In this document: in pieces, positions 35,826-44,266 of the stretch
Layout: each line of letters opens with the position of its first letter
How positions within the stretch are numbered: the first letter of the stretch is position 1
Source of the DNA: Domibacillus antri
Lineage (GTDB): Bacteria; Bacillota; Bacilli; Bacillales; Domibacillaceae
DNA: 45,511 nt
Assembly: GCF_001936625.1 (NCBI RefSeq)
Contig: NZ_MSDU01000024.1
Coordinates: 1 to 45,511, forward strand
Direction of reading: 5' to 3'
Translations under genes and position numbers: made by a program
Notes under the pieces: generated by a model
Seen by the model: only the letters and a program-made list of their open reading frames with translations
Told to the model about the DNA's origin: nothing
Databases searched by the model: none

Positions 35826-36100
35826 TTTAAAAGAAGCCAGTAATATGAGCGGGAAGAAAAAAAACACGCAGCGAATTAAATATAGATAGATTTTTAAGAA
35901 ATGGTGTTCAATGAAAGCGGGAACCGGGTTTTGTTCGGTTAGTGAAGACAGCGTTAATAAAGAAAGATAGAGGAACGGTTCATCGGACAATAAAACATTT
36001 GTTTGTATTATAGCATGAACGGGGTAATTTGAACAGCCAAAAGAGTCTTCTTCTCTACGCCGATAAGACAGAATGATAACGATGCAGGGGGAATGAAAGG

Positions 36101-37006
36101 ATGAAGAGAAAAAGTGTATCCATCATTGGTGTACCAATGGATTTAGGGCAGACAAGACGAGGCGTGGATATGGGGCCGAGCGCCATACGTTATGCCGGCG
36201 TAAAAGAATGTCTTGTAAAGCTTGGGTATTCTGTTTATGACGAAGGGAATATAAAAGTCGAAATTCAGGAACGGACCATTCTTGATCAAAAAACGAGTCT
36301 GAAAAATTTAACTGCGGTCGCGGAAGGAAATGAGCGTCTCGCCCACAAAGTAGAAGAAGTGATCAGCCAGAGAAGATTTCCGCTTGTACTAGGCGGTGAT
36401 CACAGCATCGCCATCGGTACGCTTGCCGGAGTGGCAAAGCATAGTCAAAACCTTGGAGTCATTTGGTATGACGCACATGGTGACTTAAATACAGCCGAAA
36501 CATCCCCATCCGGAAATATACACGGTATGCCGCTTGCGGTCAGCCTTGGAATAGGCCATCCCGCACTCACAAACATTGGCGGCTACGCACCAAAGATTAA
36601 GCCTGAAAACATCGTCATTATCGGAGCGCGTGACCTCGATACTGGTGAACGGAAACTGATTAAAGAAAAAGGCATTAAAGTATATACAATGCATGAAATC
36701 GACCGGATCGGCATGACTAATGTGATGAAAGAAACGATTGACTATTTAAAAGAACGGACGGAACACGTTCATTTATCTCTCGACATGGATGGACTCGATC
36801 CAACCGAAGCACCGGGCGTCGGTACACCTGTCGCCGGCGGAATCAGTTATCGTGAAAGCCACCTCGCTATGGAAATGCTCGAGGAATCAAAACTCATTAC
36901 CTCTGCCGAATTTGTTGAAGTGAATCCCATTCTTGATGAAAAAAATAAAACCGGTGCCGCGGCTGTCGCGTTAATCAGTTCATTATTCGGTGAAAAATTG
37001 CTTTAA
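36101..37006 (+). CDS. rocF: arginase
   Basis: A 301-residue manganese hydrolase that splits arginine to ornithine and urea. All metal ligands are visible: His101 (GGDHSIAIG), Asp124, His126 and Asp128 (WYDAHGDLN), and Asp228 and Asp230 (SLDMDGLDP). The product feeds RocD. A GGGGG site precedes the ATG at 36101. Unlike B. subtilis, where rocF closes rocDEF, here it is transcribed alone and divergent from rocA-rocD-putB, and no arginine permease (rocE) or RocR is present in the window. A strong hairpin terminator follows at 37065. Confidence 0.95.
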   Translation: MKRKSVSIIGVPMDLGQTRRGVDMGPSAIRYAGVKECLVKLGYSVYDEGNIKVEIQERTILDQKTSLKNLTAVAEGNERLAHKVEEVISQRRFPLVLGGDHSIAIGTLAGVAKHSQNLGVIWYDAHGDLNTAETSPSGNIHGMPLAVSLGIGHPALTNIGGYAPKIKPENIVIIGARDLDTGERKLIKEKGIKVYTMHEIDRIGMTNVMKETIDYLKERTEHVHLSLDMDGLDPTEAPGVGTPVAGGISYRESHLAMEMLEESKLITSAEFVEVNPILDEKNKTGAAAVALISSLFGEKLL

Positions 37007-37064
37007 TTCATTTGAGTGCTCCAAAAAAATAAATTGCGCCGGTTGTAACAACACACATTGTCCA

Positions 37065-37109
37065 GGCGGGGCTGTCTCAAAAATTCATCGGGACAGCCCC
37101 GCCTTTTTT
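37065..37109 (+). terminator. terminator of rocF
   Basis: GGCGGGGCTGTC (37065-37076) and GACAGCCCCGCC (37092-37103) form a perfect 12-bp stem, then TTTTTT. The stem-loop core TGTCTCAAAAATTCATCGGGACA links it to the hairpins at 19142 and 23133. Confidence 0.9.
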
Positions 37110-37217
37110 CATCCATTGATCGTAAAGAGTCAATCTATTGGTTGAATTTAGCCGGGATAAAATGTTACCATTGATTACGAAATTCGATATTGATATCCGA
37201 TATAAGGAGGTGCTTAT

Positions 37218-37526
37218 TTGGAAGATAAGGTGCTGCGGAAATTATTTCTCGGATTTATTCATATTCACATTTTACATCATGCAAAAGAACATCCCATTTT
37301 TGGCGCATGGATGCTCGAGGAATTACGGGAACATGGCTATGTGATCAGCCCGGGCACTCTGTATCCAATCCTTCACACAATGGAAGAAGATGGACTGCTT
37401 ACGCGTGAAGACCGGAATGTGGACGGGAAAATCCGCAAATATTATACGACAACGAAAAAAGGAAATGACATTTTAATCGAAGCGCGCAAAAAAGCGTATG
37501 AACTATTTAAGGAAATTAAAGAATAA
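37218..37526 (+). CDS. PadR-family transcriptional regulator
   Basis: A 102-residue winged-helix protein: KLFLGFIHIHILHHAKEHPIFGAWMLEELREHGYVISPGTLYPILHTMEEDGLL, then a wing (GKIRKYYTTTKKG) and a short C-terminal helix for dimerisation. This is the PadR s1-type form. Translation starts at TTG (37218), six bases after AAGGAGGTG. A second frame over the same region starting at 37138 has no such site. It is 10 bp upstream of the chromate transporter gene, so it probably represses its own operon. Confidence 0.9.
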   Translation: MEDKVLRKLFLGFIHIHILHHAKEHPIFGAWMLEELREHGYVISPGTLYPILHTMEEDGLLTREDRNVDGKIRKYYTTTKKGNDILIEARKKAYELFKEIKE

Positions 37527-37536
37527 GGGGACGATT

Positions 37537-38721
37537 ATGCAAAAAATCAGTTTTAAAACGTTAATGGAGATTTTGCTTGTATCCACCAAGCTTGGCTTAA
37601 CATCATTTGGAGGACCTGTTGCCCATTTAGGCTATTTTCATGAAGAATATGTACGCAGACGGAAATGGATGGATGAAAAAAGCTATGCAGATTTAGTGGC
37701 ACTCTGTCAGTTTTTGCCGGGACCGGCCAGCAGTCAGGTCGGCATGGGCATCGGGATCATGCGCGGCGGCGTGATCGGCGGTATTCTCGCTTTTATCGGA
37801 TTTACGATGCCATCCGTCATTGCACTGATCCTTTTTGCACTCGTGCTCCATGGCCTCGATATCGGAGACGCCGGCTGGATTCATGGATTGAAAATTGTCG
37901 CTGTAGCCGTTGTCGCCCATGCGATTCTTGGAATGGCACAAAAATTGACGCCTGATTTACAGCGAAAAGCGATTGCGCTTGCCGCCCTTACCATTACATT
38001 GCTCTGGCAGACCGCATTTACACAAGTCGGGGTCATTATTTTAGCTGGTGTGATCGGGTTTCTTCTGTACAAAGAATATGCGGCGGATACGTCTGATTCA
38101 TTTTCTTTTCCTTTATCACGCCGATTTGGGGCCATTTGTCTCGCGCTCTTTTTCGGGTTGCTTGCTGCACTGCCGATTTTACGTGAAGTGACTTCATTGA
38201 ATTGGGTTGCGATGTTCGACAGCTTTTACCGCGGCGGCGCACTCGTTTTTGGCGGCGGCCACGTTGTCCTTCCACTGCTGGAGCGGGAATTTGTGCCGAC
38301 CGGCTGGCTGAATGCGGAACAATTTCTGGCCGGATACGGAGCCGCTCAGGCTGTGCCGGGACCGCTCTTTACATTTGCGGCTTACATCGGTGCCGTCATT
38401 AACGGCTGGCAGGGCGGTCTACTGGCGACATTTGCGGTTTTCTTACCTGCCTTCCTGCTCATTCTCGGTGCCCTTCCATTCTGGGATATGCTTCGTCACA
38501 ATCCGAAAATTCAAGGTGCGCTTATGGGTGTGAATGCAGCCGTTGTCGGCATTTTAATCGCCGCGTTTTACACACCAATCTGGACAAGCTCGATTTTGGC
38601 ACCAATCGATTTTGCGTTTGCGGCGATTTTGTTCAGTATGCTTGTGTATTGGAAGCTGTCACCATGGGTTGTGGTACTGACCGGTGCTATTGGCGGCGCA
38701 CTGCTTTCATCGATCTTGTAA
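37537..38721 (+). CDS. chrA: chromate transporter (ChrA/CHR family)
   Basis: A 394-residue membrane protein with about ten to twelve segments in two homologous CHR halves. The family markers are seen twice: FGGPVAHLGYF with LCQFLPGPASSQ in the first half, and FGGGHVVLPLLE with YGAAQAVPGPLFTFAAYIG in the second. Family members export chromate, though many are of unproven substrate. An in-frame ATG at 37498 lies inside the padR gene; AAGGGGA directly before 37537 gives the real start. PadR-ChrA pairing is known in Firmicutes and supports metal- or oxyanion-responsive control. Confidence 0.9.
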   Translation: MQKISFKTLMEILLVSTKLGLTSFGGPVAHLGYFHEEYVRRRKWMDEKSYADLVALCQFLPGPASSQVGMGIGIMRGGVIGGILAFIGFTMPSVIALILFALVLHGLDIGDAGWIHGLKIVAVAVVAHAILGMAQKLTPDLQRKAIALAALTITLLWQTAFTQVGVIILAGVIGFLLYKEYAADTSDSFSFPLSRRFGAICLALFFGLLAALPILREVTSLNWVAMFDSFYRGGALVFGGGHVVLPLLEREFVPTGWLNAEQFLAGYGAAQAVPGPLFTFAAYIGAVINGWQGGLLATFAVFLPAFLLILGALPFWDMLRHNPKIQGALMGVNAAVVGILIAAFYTPIWTSSILAPIDFAFAAILFSMLVYWKLSPWVVVLTGAIGGALLSSIL

Positions 38722-38725
38722 ATGA

Positions 38726-38765
38726 AAGCGGGCTGTTTCACAAAAAATGGCCTGCTTCTTTCTCA
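38726..38765 (+). terminator. terminator of chrA
   Basis: AAGCGGGC pairs with GCCTGCTT (one wobble) around TGTTTCACAAAAAATG, followed by CTTTCTCATTTTTC. It is a diverged relative of the TGTCTCAAA hairpins. Confidence 0.65.
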
Positions 38766-38807
38766 TTTTTCAAACCGTTCTATTTTCATTCCCTGTGAGT
38801 AAGACCG

Positions 38808-39695
38808 TTAAATAAAAATTCTTTTGGATGTCTGGACAATGACCTCTTTCAAATCTTCGGGTAATTCCGCATTTAAATAGAGGTAAATTGGTGTCGGCGG
38901 CAGCGATTTACTGAGAGGAACTTTTTTTAACTTTCCACTCTTTAACTCCTCCTGTACAATGATTTCCTGTAAAAATGCGATGCCTAACCCTTTCCGCACC
39001 ATCATTTTCAACCAGCCGACATTGTTAATCTCGACTTCTTTGTATTCTTTTAATTGGTTTTTATCAAGAAAGCTTTCTATGCTTTTCGTTGTGATAAATT
39101 CCCGGTTATAAATGATGATCCGCTCATTTTCTAAATCAGATGGCGACACTTTATTAAATTTAGCGAGAGAATGATCAGGCGCGCAAACAAGGATATTTTG
39201 TTCATCGGCAATTTTAGTCACGGAAAGATTGGAATGTGTCTCATCCGAATGAACATAAGCAAATCCTATATCCATTTTCCCCGCGCGTATGTCATCCGTG
39301 ATCTGTTCAGCCGTTCTGATTTCTAAAGGAAATTCAAAGCCTGGAAAGCGGTCATATAAGATTTTTAAAATCTCCGGCATGATTTCGACGCCCATATGGT
39401 TCATGCAGGATATTTTTATCTTTTTCGGCATTAACGGCGGTTCTTGAAGGATATTCTGGGCTTTTTCAATAAACTGAAATGCTTCATGAAAGTATGGGTA
39501 CACTTTCAAACCGGCGGATGTCAGGGTCGTTTTCTTTCCATTTTCTCTTTCAAATAGCGTACAGTTTAATCCTCTTTCAAGCTGTTGAATCCGGACACTG
39601 ATCGTCGGCTGGCTAATAAAGAGCGCTGCTGCCGCCGCTGAAAAACTCCCTTTTTCAACCACCATTAAAAATGCTTCAATATTTTTCAGTTCCAT
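38808..39695 (-). CDS. LysR-family transcriptional regulator
   Basis: A 295-residue LysR protein. The N-terminal helix-turn-helix (GSFSAAAAALFISQPTISVRIQQLE) lies at about 16-40, followed by the effector domain with FPLEIRTAEQITDDIRAGKMDIGFAYV. It is divergent from the dctP remnant and the tct transporter genes, so it most likely controls carboxylate uptake. The 160-bp gap is very AT-rich and contains T-N11-A type sequences, but I cannot single out one operator. Confidence 0.88.
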   Translation of the reverse strand: MELKNIEAFLMVVEKGSFSAAAAALFISQPTISVRIQQLERGLNCTLFERENGKKTTLTSAGLKVYPYFHEAFQFIEKAQNILQEPPLMPKKIKISCMNHMGVEIMPEILKILYDRFPGFEFPLEIRTAEQITDDIRAGKMDIGFAYVHSDETHSNLSVTKIADEQNILVCAPDHSLAKFNKVSPSDLENERIIIYNREFITTKSIESFLDKNQLKEYKEVEINNVGWLKMMVRKGLGIAFLQEIIVQEELKSGKLKKVPLSKSLPPTPIYLYLNAELPEDLKEVIVQTSKRIFI

Positions 39696-39854
39696 TCGTC
39701 CGACTCCTATGCTTTATTTAAAAATTTACCACCTATTAACAATATTAATACACATTATATAAATAATCAATTTGAGTTTTCGGTTTGTTAATAATAATCT
39801 TAACTATAAGAGTAAATAATTTAAACTTTCTAAAAAATTTAAGGGAGAAAGGAT

Positions 39855-40611
39855 TTGAAAAAAAGACTTTATATTTATTTCATGTCATTTGTAAGCGTTA
39901 TCACTTTGTGAGCCTGAAGTCAAACATCCGGTCAACAACAAGAAGAAACTCCTGGAACATTTACGTTTAAAGTAACGACTATTGTTCAGACAAGCCATGT
40001 ATGGGCAAAGACAGCTGAAAAGGTCAATGATGAGCTGCAAGCACGTTCCAATGGACGAATGACCTTAGACATTTATCCAGTCAGTCAGGGAAAAGATATG
40101 CTGCAGCAATTAGAGTCTGACGCTTGATGATTTCTGCTTTATTACGAATGCTTACATGTCGACGAGAGCACCATATCTTAACGCCCGGTTTTTGCCGTTC
40201 CTATTTAATGACACGGAAGAAGTCATTGCCATGAGAGAATCTGAAACAGCAAGAGAAATGCTTGATAAAATACGCGAACAAAGAGTCCTCGGAATGGATT
40301 ATTTATTTACAGGAAACCATTCACAACTTTCACCGGAAGATCAGAAAGTTGTGAATGAAGCCATGAAGGCAGCCGTTGACTGGGCTCTAAAGGAAGCGAT
40401 TACAGATGATAATAGGGATTTATCTAAACTCGAAGAAGAAGGACTAAATGCCCATCATGTAGAAAATATTGAAGTATTCAAAAATGAAGTTAAGGGAACT
40501 TATGAAAAATATTCAGAACAGGACCCATTAACCGCAGAGTTTGTTAAAGAAGTACACAAAAATCAAGGGGGGAATGGGATTTATCAGCCGCTTAAGCGAT
40601 CTTATCATTAA
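39855..40611 (+). pseudogene. TRAP-type solute-binding protein (DctP), decayed
   Basis: The frame starts at TTG 39855 behind GGGAG and gives a signal peptide whose lipobox region now holds two TGA codons (TTG TGA GCC TGA AGT, probably once L-S-A-C-S). It continues TFTFKVTTIVQTSHVWAKTAEKVNDELQ...MTLDIYPVSQGKDMLQQLESDA and stops. The next part (FITNAYMSTRAPYLNARFLPFLFNDTEEV), normal for DctP, is in another frame from about 40130. After REQRVLGM the sequence jumps to SPEDQKVVNEAMKAAVDWALKEA, omitting about 100 residues of the central domain, then runs to a stop at 40611. So two nonsense codons, one frameshift and an internal deletion. No dctQ or dctM is nearby. Confidence 0.85.
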
Positions 40612-40616
40612 GATCG
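40597..40616 (+). terminator. hairpin at the end of the dctP remnant
   Basis: CGATCTTA and TAAGATCG form a perfect 8-bp stem around TCAT, spanning the stop codon. The tail AGAAATTTTC is poor in T, so termination would be weak. Confidence 0.4.
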
Positions 40617-40679
40617 AGAAATTTTCAGTCATCCTTTTAGATATAGGGATCCAACATGTTACAATCTACAGAAGTTGAA

Positions 40680-40693
40680 TGTAAACGCTTTAA
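40680..40693. promoter_or_regulatory. cre-like (CcpA) site before tctC
   Basis: TGTAAACGCTTTAA matches the cre consensus TGWAARCGYTWNCW at 13 of 14 positions. It lies 25 bp before the tctC start and 15 bp after a TACAAT (40660-40665) that could be a -10, a position from which CcpA would block transcription. Confidence 0.6.
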
Positions 40694-40717
40694 AAATATC
40701 ACTAAGGGGTTTTGAAA

Positions 40718-41719
40718 ATGAAAAAATTAGTCATGTTATCCTTGTTGATTTTATCCTTAATATTAGGAGGTTGTTCACAAACTCAAACGGCCTCCTCCGA
40801 AAATAATGAAGGACAAGCTAATAGTGATTTTCCTAAAAAGCCGATACAATTAATCGTCCCTTATGCCTCAGGCTCTTCTACAGAAATGATTGCCCGTGTA
40901 CTTGCAAAGGGAGCTGAAAAATACATTCCTAATGGACAATCTGTTGTAGTTGTAAATAAACCAGGTGGTGCCGCTACAATTGGAGCAACAGAAGTACACG
41001 GAGCAAAACCAGATGGCTATACACTCGGCATGTTAACAGTGTCTCAGCTCTCACTTCAGCCACTTTTTGGGAAAACAGTATTTACTCATGATAGTTTTCA
41101 ACCTATCTTAAAAGCGACTGTTGTCCCTCAATTTTTGACTGTAAAATCGGATGCTCCATGGAAAACATTTGAAGAGTGGCTTGAGTATGTTAAAAAGAAC
41201 CCAAATAAGTTTACCTACGCAACAGTGGGTGCTGGCAGTACTGTGCATATTAGTATGGAAGCTCTAAACGCAGCTGCAAACATAAAAACGAAGGCCGTTC
41301 ATTTTGAAAGCGGCGGCGAGACCGTTACAGCTGTGTTAGGTGGACATACGCAAGGGGCTAGTTTACTACCTCAAACAGCAAAAGAATATGTTAAATCCGG
41401 TGATTTTCGTATATTAGCAAATTTAGGGAGTTACAAACCTGAAGGCCATGAGGATATCCCCTTGTTAAAAGAAAAAGGTTTAGATGCAGAAGTGGATGTA
41501 TTTACTGGTGTTGTTGCTCCTAAAGGTCTGCCAAAAGATATTCAAAAAGTTATACATGATGCTTTTAAACAAGCATTAGAAGATCCTGAGGTACAAAAAC
41601 AACTAAAGGAAATTGATGTTGATCCTAAATATGCAGGACCAGAAGAATTTCAAAAAGAGATCACAGAGAGTTATAACGAATATGGGGAAATTTTGAAAAA
41701 TATCGGTTTGATTCAATAA
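40718..41719 (+). CDS. tctC: tripartite tricarboxylate transporter, substrate-binding lipoprotein
   Basis: A 333-residue Bug/TctC-type binding protein. The N-terminus is a lipoprotein signal peptide with lipobox LGGC (Cys near residue 19), so it is anchored outside the membrane. Family motifs follow: FPKKPIQLIVPYASGSSTEMIAR, VVNKPGGAATIGATEV, KPDGYTLGM, and the C-terminal GVVAPKGLPKDI. A TTG at 40712 is in frame, but AAGGGG lies eight bases before the ATG at 40718. The ligand is a carboxylate such as citrate, tartrate or an aromatic acid; it cannot be fixed from sequence. It is first of three genes forming a complete transporter. Confidence 0.93.
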   Translation: MKKLVMLSLLILSLILGGCSQTQTASSENNEGQANSDFPKKPIQLIVPYASGSSTEMIARVLAKGAEKYIPNGQSVVVVNKPGGAATIGATEVHGAKPDGYTLGMLTVSQLSLQPLFGKTVFTHDSFQPILKATVVPQFLTVKSDAPWKTFEEWLEYVKKNPNKFTYATVGAGSTVHISMEALNAAANIKTKAVHFESGGETVTAVLGGHTQGASLLPQTAKEYVKSGDFRILANLGSYKPEGHEDIPLLKEKGLDAEVDVFTGVVAPKGLPKDIQKVIHDAFKQALEDPEVQKQLKEIDVDPKYAGPEEFQKEITESYNEYGEILKNIGLIQ

Positions 41720-41786
41720 CATAGTCCATGCTAGGCATAGATAAAACTATGCCTAGCTCATACTTTGAAAAAGGGAGTGATTTCAT

Positions 41787-42239
41787 ATGAAAAAATGGAA
41801 GGCAGAAGTTTGGTTTGGACTAGTTTTTTTGATTTTTTCTTTAACTTTTTTCATCCAATCACTTACGTTGTCTTATTCAGGAGCAGATGGATTGGGACCA
41901 GGATTCTTCCCGCTTTGGCTATCCGGAATTTTAATTTTCCTTTCTTTGTGCTATATCTATAACACTTTTAAGTCGGAAGAATCTCAAAGTGAACCGATGC
42001 CGAGAGGTACAGAATTGAAAAATATCGTATTTGTTTTAGCTAGTTTGTTAATTTATCTTGGTGTAGTTCCACTTTTAGGATTTGTTTTGTCCAGCACTAT
42101 TTTCTTGTTTGCTTTGCTCTATCGATATTATCGATGGCATCTCAACATCGGAATTTCTGTTGGGGCCTCACTTTTTTTATTTTGGATTTTCGCTAAGGTT
42201 TTAAGTGTCACATTACCTGTAAATGAATTTGGCTGGTAA
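41787..42239 (+). CDS. tctB: tripartite tricarboxylate transporter, small membrane subunit
   Basis: A 150-residue protein with four membrane segments (about 6-24, 39-57, 77-95 and 100-140, the last region splitting in two). The motif SGADGLGPGFFPLWLSGILI after segment 1 is the TctB hallmark. A GGGAG site precedes the ATG. It lies 67 bp after tctC and 12 bp before tctA, and forms the membrane complex with TctA. Confidence 0.9.
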   Translation: MKKWKAEVWFGLVFLIFSLTFFIQSLTLSYSGADGLGPGFFPLWLSGILIFLSLCYIYNTFKSEESQSEPMPRGTELKNIVFVLASLLIYLGVVPLLGFVLSSTIFLFALLYRYYRWHLNIGISVGASLFLFWIFAKVLSVTLPVNEFGW

Positions 42240-42251
42240 GGAGGAGCTGTC

Positions 42252-43757
42252 ATGGAATCACTATCTTTGCTATTACATGGATTTGAAAGCGCACTTTCCT
42301 TAACGAATGTAATCTACTGCGTTATTGGTGTATCTATTGGAATGCTTGTAGGAATATTACCTGGTTTAGGCCCTGTGTCAGGAACCGCTTTGCTGATACC
42401 AGTCACGTTTGGACTGGAACCCGTAACAGCTATCATTATGCTGTCAGGTATTTATTATGGTTCTATGTACGGAGGAACCATTACATCCGTTTTGATTAAT
42501 ACTCCCGGAGAATCCGCATCGGTTATCACCTGTATTGATGGACATCAGTTAGCCAAACAAGGCCGTGCAGGTACGGCCCTTGGCGTGGCTGCGATTGGTT
42601 CTTTTGTAGGCGGTATAGTGGCTGTCCTTGGATTAACATTTTTAGGTCCTCTTTTAGCCCAGTTTGGTACCAGATTTGGTCCTCCAGAGTATTTCACACT
42701 CATGTTGCTTGGTTTGCTTATGTTAGTTGGATTAATGGGAAAATCCTTGATTCGAGGTTTAATTGCTGCAATATTCGGACTCACTTTATCACTAATTGGA
42801 ATGGATCCCGCATCGGGAGCGATACGTTTTACCTTTGGCCAGCCAGAATTACTTGGAGGAATTGATTTTACGGTCCTAGCAATCGGACTTTTCGGGATTT
42901 CTGAGATTTTATCAAATGCTGGAAACCCAACAAAAATGGAAAAACCCGCAAAAATACAAGGACTTCTACCGAAGCGAGAAGAGTTGTTGCCCACTTCAAT
43001 GTCAATTGGCAGAGGAACGGTTTTAGGCTTTCTTATTGGTCTCATTCCCGGGTCCAATGCTGCTATTTCGTCTCTGATGTCTTATTCGCTAGAAAAAAAG
43101 CGGGCTAAGGATCCTTCGCGTTTCGGTAATGGGGCAATAGAAGGAGTGGCTGGACCAGAAACAGCAAATAACGCTCATAGTGGTGCTTCCCTCATTCCAC
43201 TATTCACTCTAGGGCTTCCAAGCTCCCCTACGATTGCAGTCATTTTGGGAGCGTTTATCGTACATGGTCTAACACCTGGCCCCGCTCTTTTTACGAGTAA
43301 CCCTGATTTTATCTGGGCCATTATTGCAAGTATGTTTATTGGAAACCTTGTCCTTCTCATCTTTAACTTGCCCCTAGCAGGTGTGTGGGCAAAAGTCGCA
43401 TTAATTCCTTATCAATTGCTCTTTCCGATTTTATTATTAGTTTGTTGTGTAGGCACATATACTATTAATAATAGTTTGTGGGATGTTGGTATAATGGTTC
43501 TATTTGGAATAATAGGATATTTTATGAAAAAATTTGACTTTCCAATTGCAGCAACGGTTTTGACTTTCGTATTAGGGGCTCAACTTGAGACTTCCTTGAT
43601 CCAATCTCTTGCAATCTCTCAAAATGGTATACTCACTCTATTCTTAAGACCGATCTCCGGGACTTTAAGTGTTTTGTGTATCCTTATCTTAATCTTGAGT
43701 ATTTTTAGTGCGATGAAGAAAAAAAGATCGTACTTAGTAAGTGACGTTGAAGTGTAA
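42252..43757 (+). CDS. tctA: tripartite tricarboxylate transporter, large membrane subunit
   Basis: A 501-residue protein with about twelve membrane segments. The TctA signatures are clear: GMLVGILPGLGPVSGTALLIPVTFGLEP near the start, YYGSMYGGTITSVLINTPGESASV, and the second-half repeat LGFLIGLIPGSNAAISSLMSYSLEKK with GVAGPETANNAHSGASLIPLFTLGLPSSPTIAV. AAGGAGGAGC precedes the ATG. It closes the tctC-tctB-tctA operon and is followed by a strong terminator. The coding sequence, like tctC and tctB, looks more AT-rich than most of the window, which may hint at acquisition. Confidence 0.95.
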   Translation: MESLSLLLHGFESALSLTNVIYCVIGVSIGMLVGILPGLGPVSGTALLIPVTFGLEPVTAIIMLSGIYYGSMYGGTITSVLINTPGESASVITCIDGHQLAKQGRAGTALGVAAIGSFVGGIVAVLGLTFLGPLLAQFGTRFGPPEYFTLMLLGLLMLVGLMGKSLIRGLIAAIFGLTLSLIGMDPASGAIRFTFGQPELLGGIDFTVLAIGLFGISEILSNAGNPTKMEKPAKIQGLLPKREELLPTSMSIGRGTVLGFLIGLIPGSNAAISSLMSYSLEKKRAKDPSRFGNGAIEGVAGPETANNAHSGASLIPLFTLGLPSSPTIAVILGAFIVHGLTPGPALFTSNPDFIWAIIASMFIGNLVLLIFNLPLAGVWAKVALIPYQLLFPILLLVCCVGTYTINNSLWDVGIMVLFGIIGYFMKKFDFPIAATVLTFVLGAQLETSLIQSLAISQNGILTLFLRPISGTLSVLCILILILSIFSAMKKKRSYLVSDVEV

Positions 43758-43806
43758 AAGAAATTCTTAAATATTTTTTTGGACACGGAAAATAGAATAG
43801 AAATAA

Positions 43807-43868
43807 AAAGCGGGGGTGTCTCATAAGCCCCCGCTTTTTTTGTTTAGAGGGGCTTATGAGACACCCCC
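43807..43868. terminator. tct terminator embedded in a 20-bp perfect inverted repeat
   Basis: AAAAGCGGGGG pairs with CCCCCGCTTTT to give the terminator. Overlapping it, GGGGGTGTCTCATAAGCCCC (43812-43831) and its exact complement at 43849-43868 form a 20-bp inverted repeat whose 17-nt loop contains the T-run. The two arrangements exclude each other. Confidence 0.85.
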
Positions 43869-44266
43869 AGTTGTTTAACAATGTCTACTTGGAGGTATCT
43901 TATCATCATTTTTCATTTTGAATCATAGCTTGAGCTGTTGCTATACGTGCCATCGGAACCCGGTTGGGTAAACAGATTCCGTAATTCAAGCCTTCTCTAT
44001 AAAAGTATTCAATAGAGCTTTTTTCTCCTCAAATACCTGTTTTTAAAGCTGGTTTCGTTTGTCTACCAAGCTTACTCCCATTTTTTTGATCAATTTTCGC
44101 AGCCTACTTGGTCTAGAGCCACAAAGGGATTATCCGTCAGGACGTTTTCATCCTACTCCGAAGACTTTGGATCTGTAATTTACAGTTTCGTTTCGTTACC
44201 TCACCGATCAAGTGCTCCTTACTTGTAGGCAATAATCAAATCCACATCACGCACTAACAAATACCT
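43869..44266. other. gene-free stretch between tctA and the MFS gene, probable remnant
   Basis: About 400 bp without an intact gene. The minus strand near 43906-44075 resembles the end of a decayed gene (listed separately). The rest up to 44266 contains scattered short frames with several stops (for example around 44100-44230 on the minus strand) that may be older parts of the same gene. I cannot identify it. Confidence 0.4.
43906..44075 (-). pseudogene. C-terminal remnant of an unidentified protein
   Basis: On the minus strand a 40-codon frame ends at 43906 and reads SSIEYFYREGLNYGICLP followed by NRVPMARIATAQAMIQNEK, which looks like real protein. Upstream, SLVDKRNQL and KQVFEEKK lie in the neighbouring frame, joined by a run of six A bases where a seventh would restore the frame; one stop codon also intervenes. 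No family is recognised, so this is a guess from protein-like texture. Confidence 0.3.

Larger units (their letters stand above)
35667..36100. other. regulatory gap between divergent rocA and rocF
   Basis: A gene-free 434-bp AT-rich stretch. It contains the palindrome at 35744-35768, the cre-like site at 35812-35825 and, for rocF, a weak CGGACA-16 bp-TATTAT promoter candidate near 35983-36010. I searched by eye for the GG-N10-GC pattern of sigma-54 promoters on both strands and saw no good match. Confidence 0.5.

Noticed and set aside
35667-36100. Sigma-54 promoter as in B. subtilis roc operons
   Set aside because: No GG-N10-GC pattern with TGGCA/TTGCA context was found on either strand.
37138-37344. 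68-codon frame overlapping the PadR gene
   Set aside because: The AAGGAGGTG site serves the TTG at 37218 in the PadR frame, which has a clear helix-turn-helix.
42545-43057. 170-codon open frame on the minus strand
   Set aside because: Entirely inside tctA, with Pro/Ser/Lys-rich low-complexity translation; a shadow of the real gene.
43812-43868. Insertion sequence ends or a complete mobile element
   Set aside because: The arms face each other over 17 bp with no room for a transposase, and no target-site duplication is visible; a small repeat pair remains possible.
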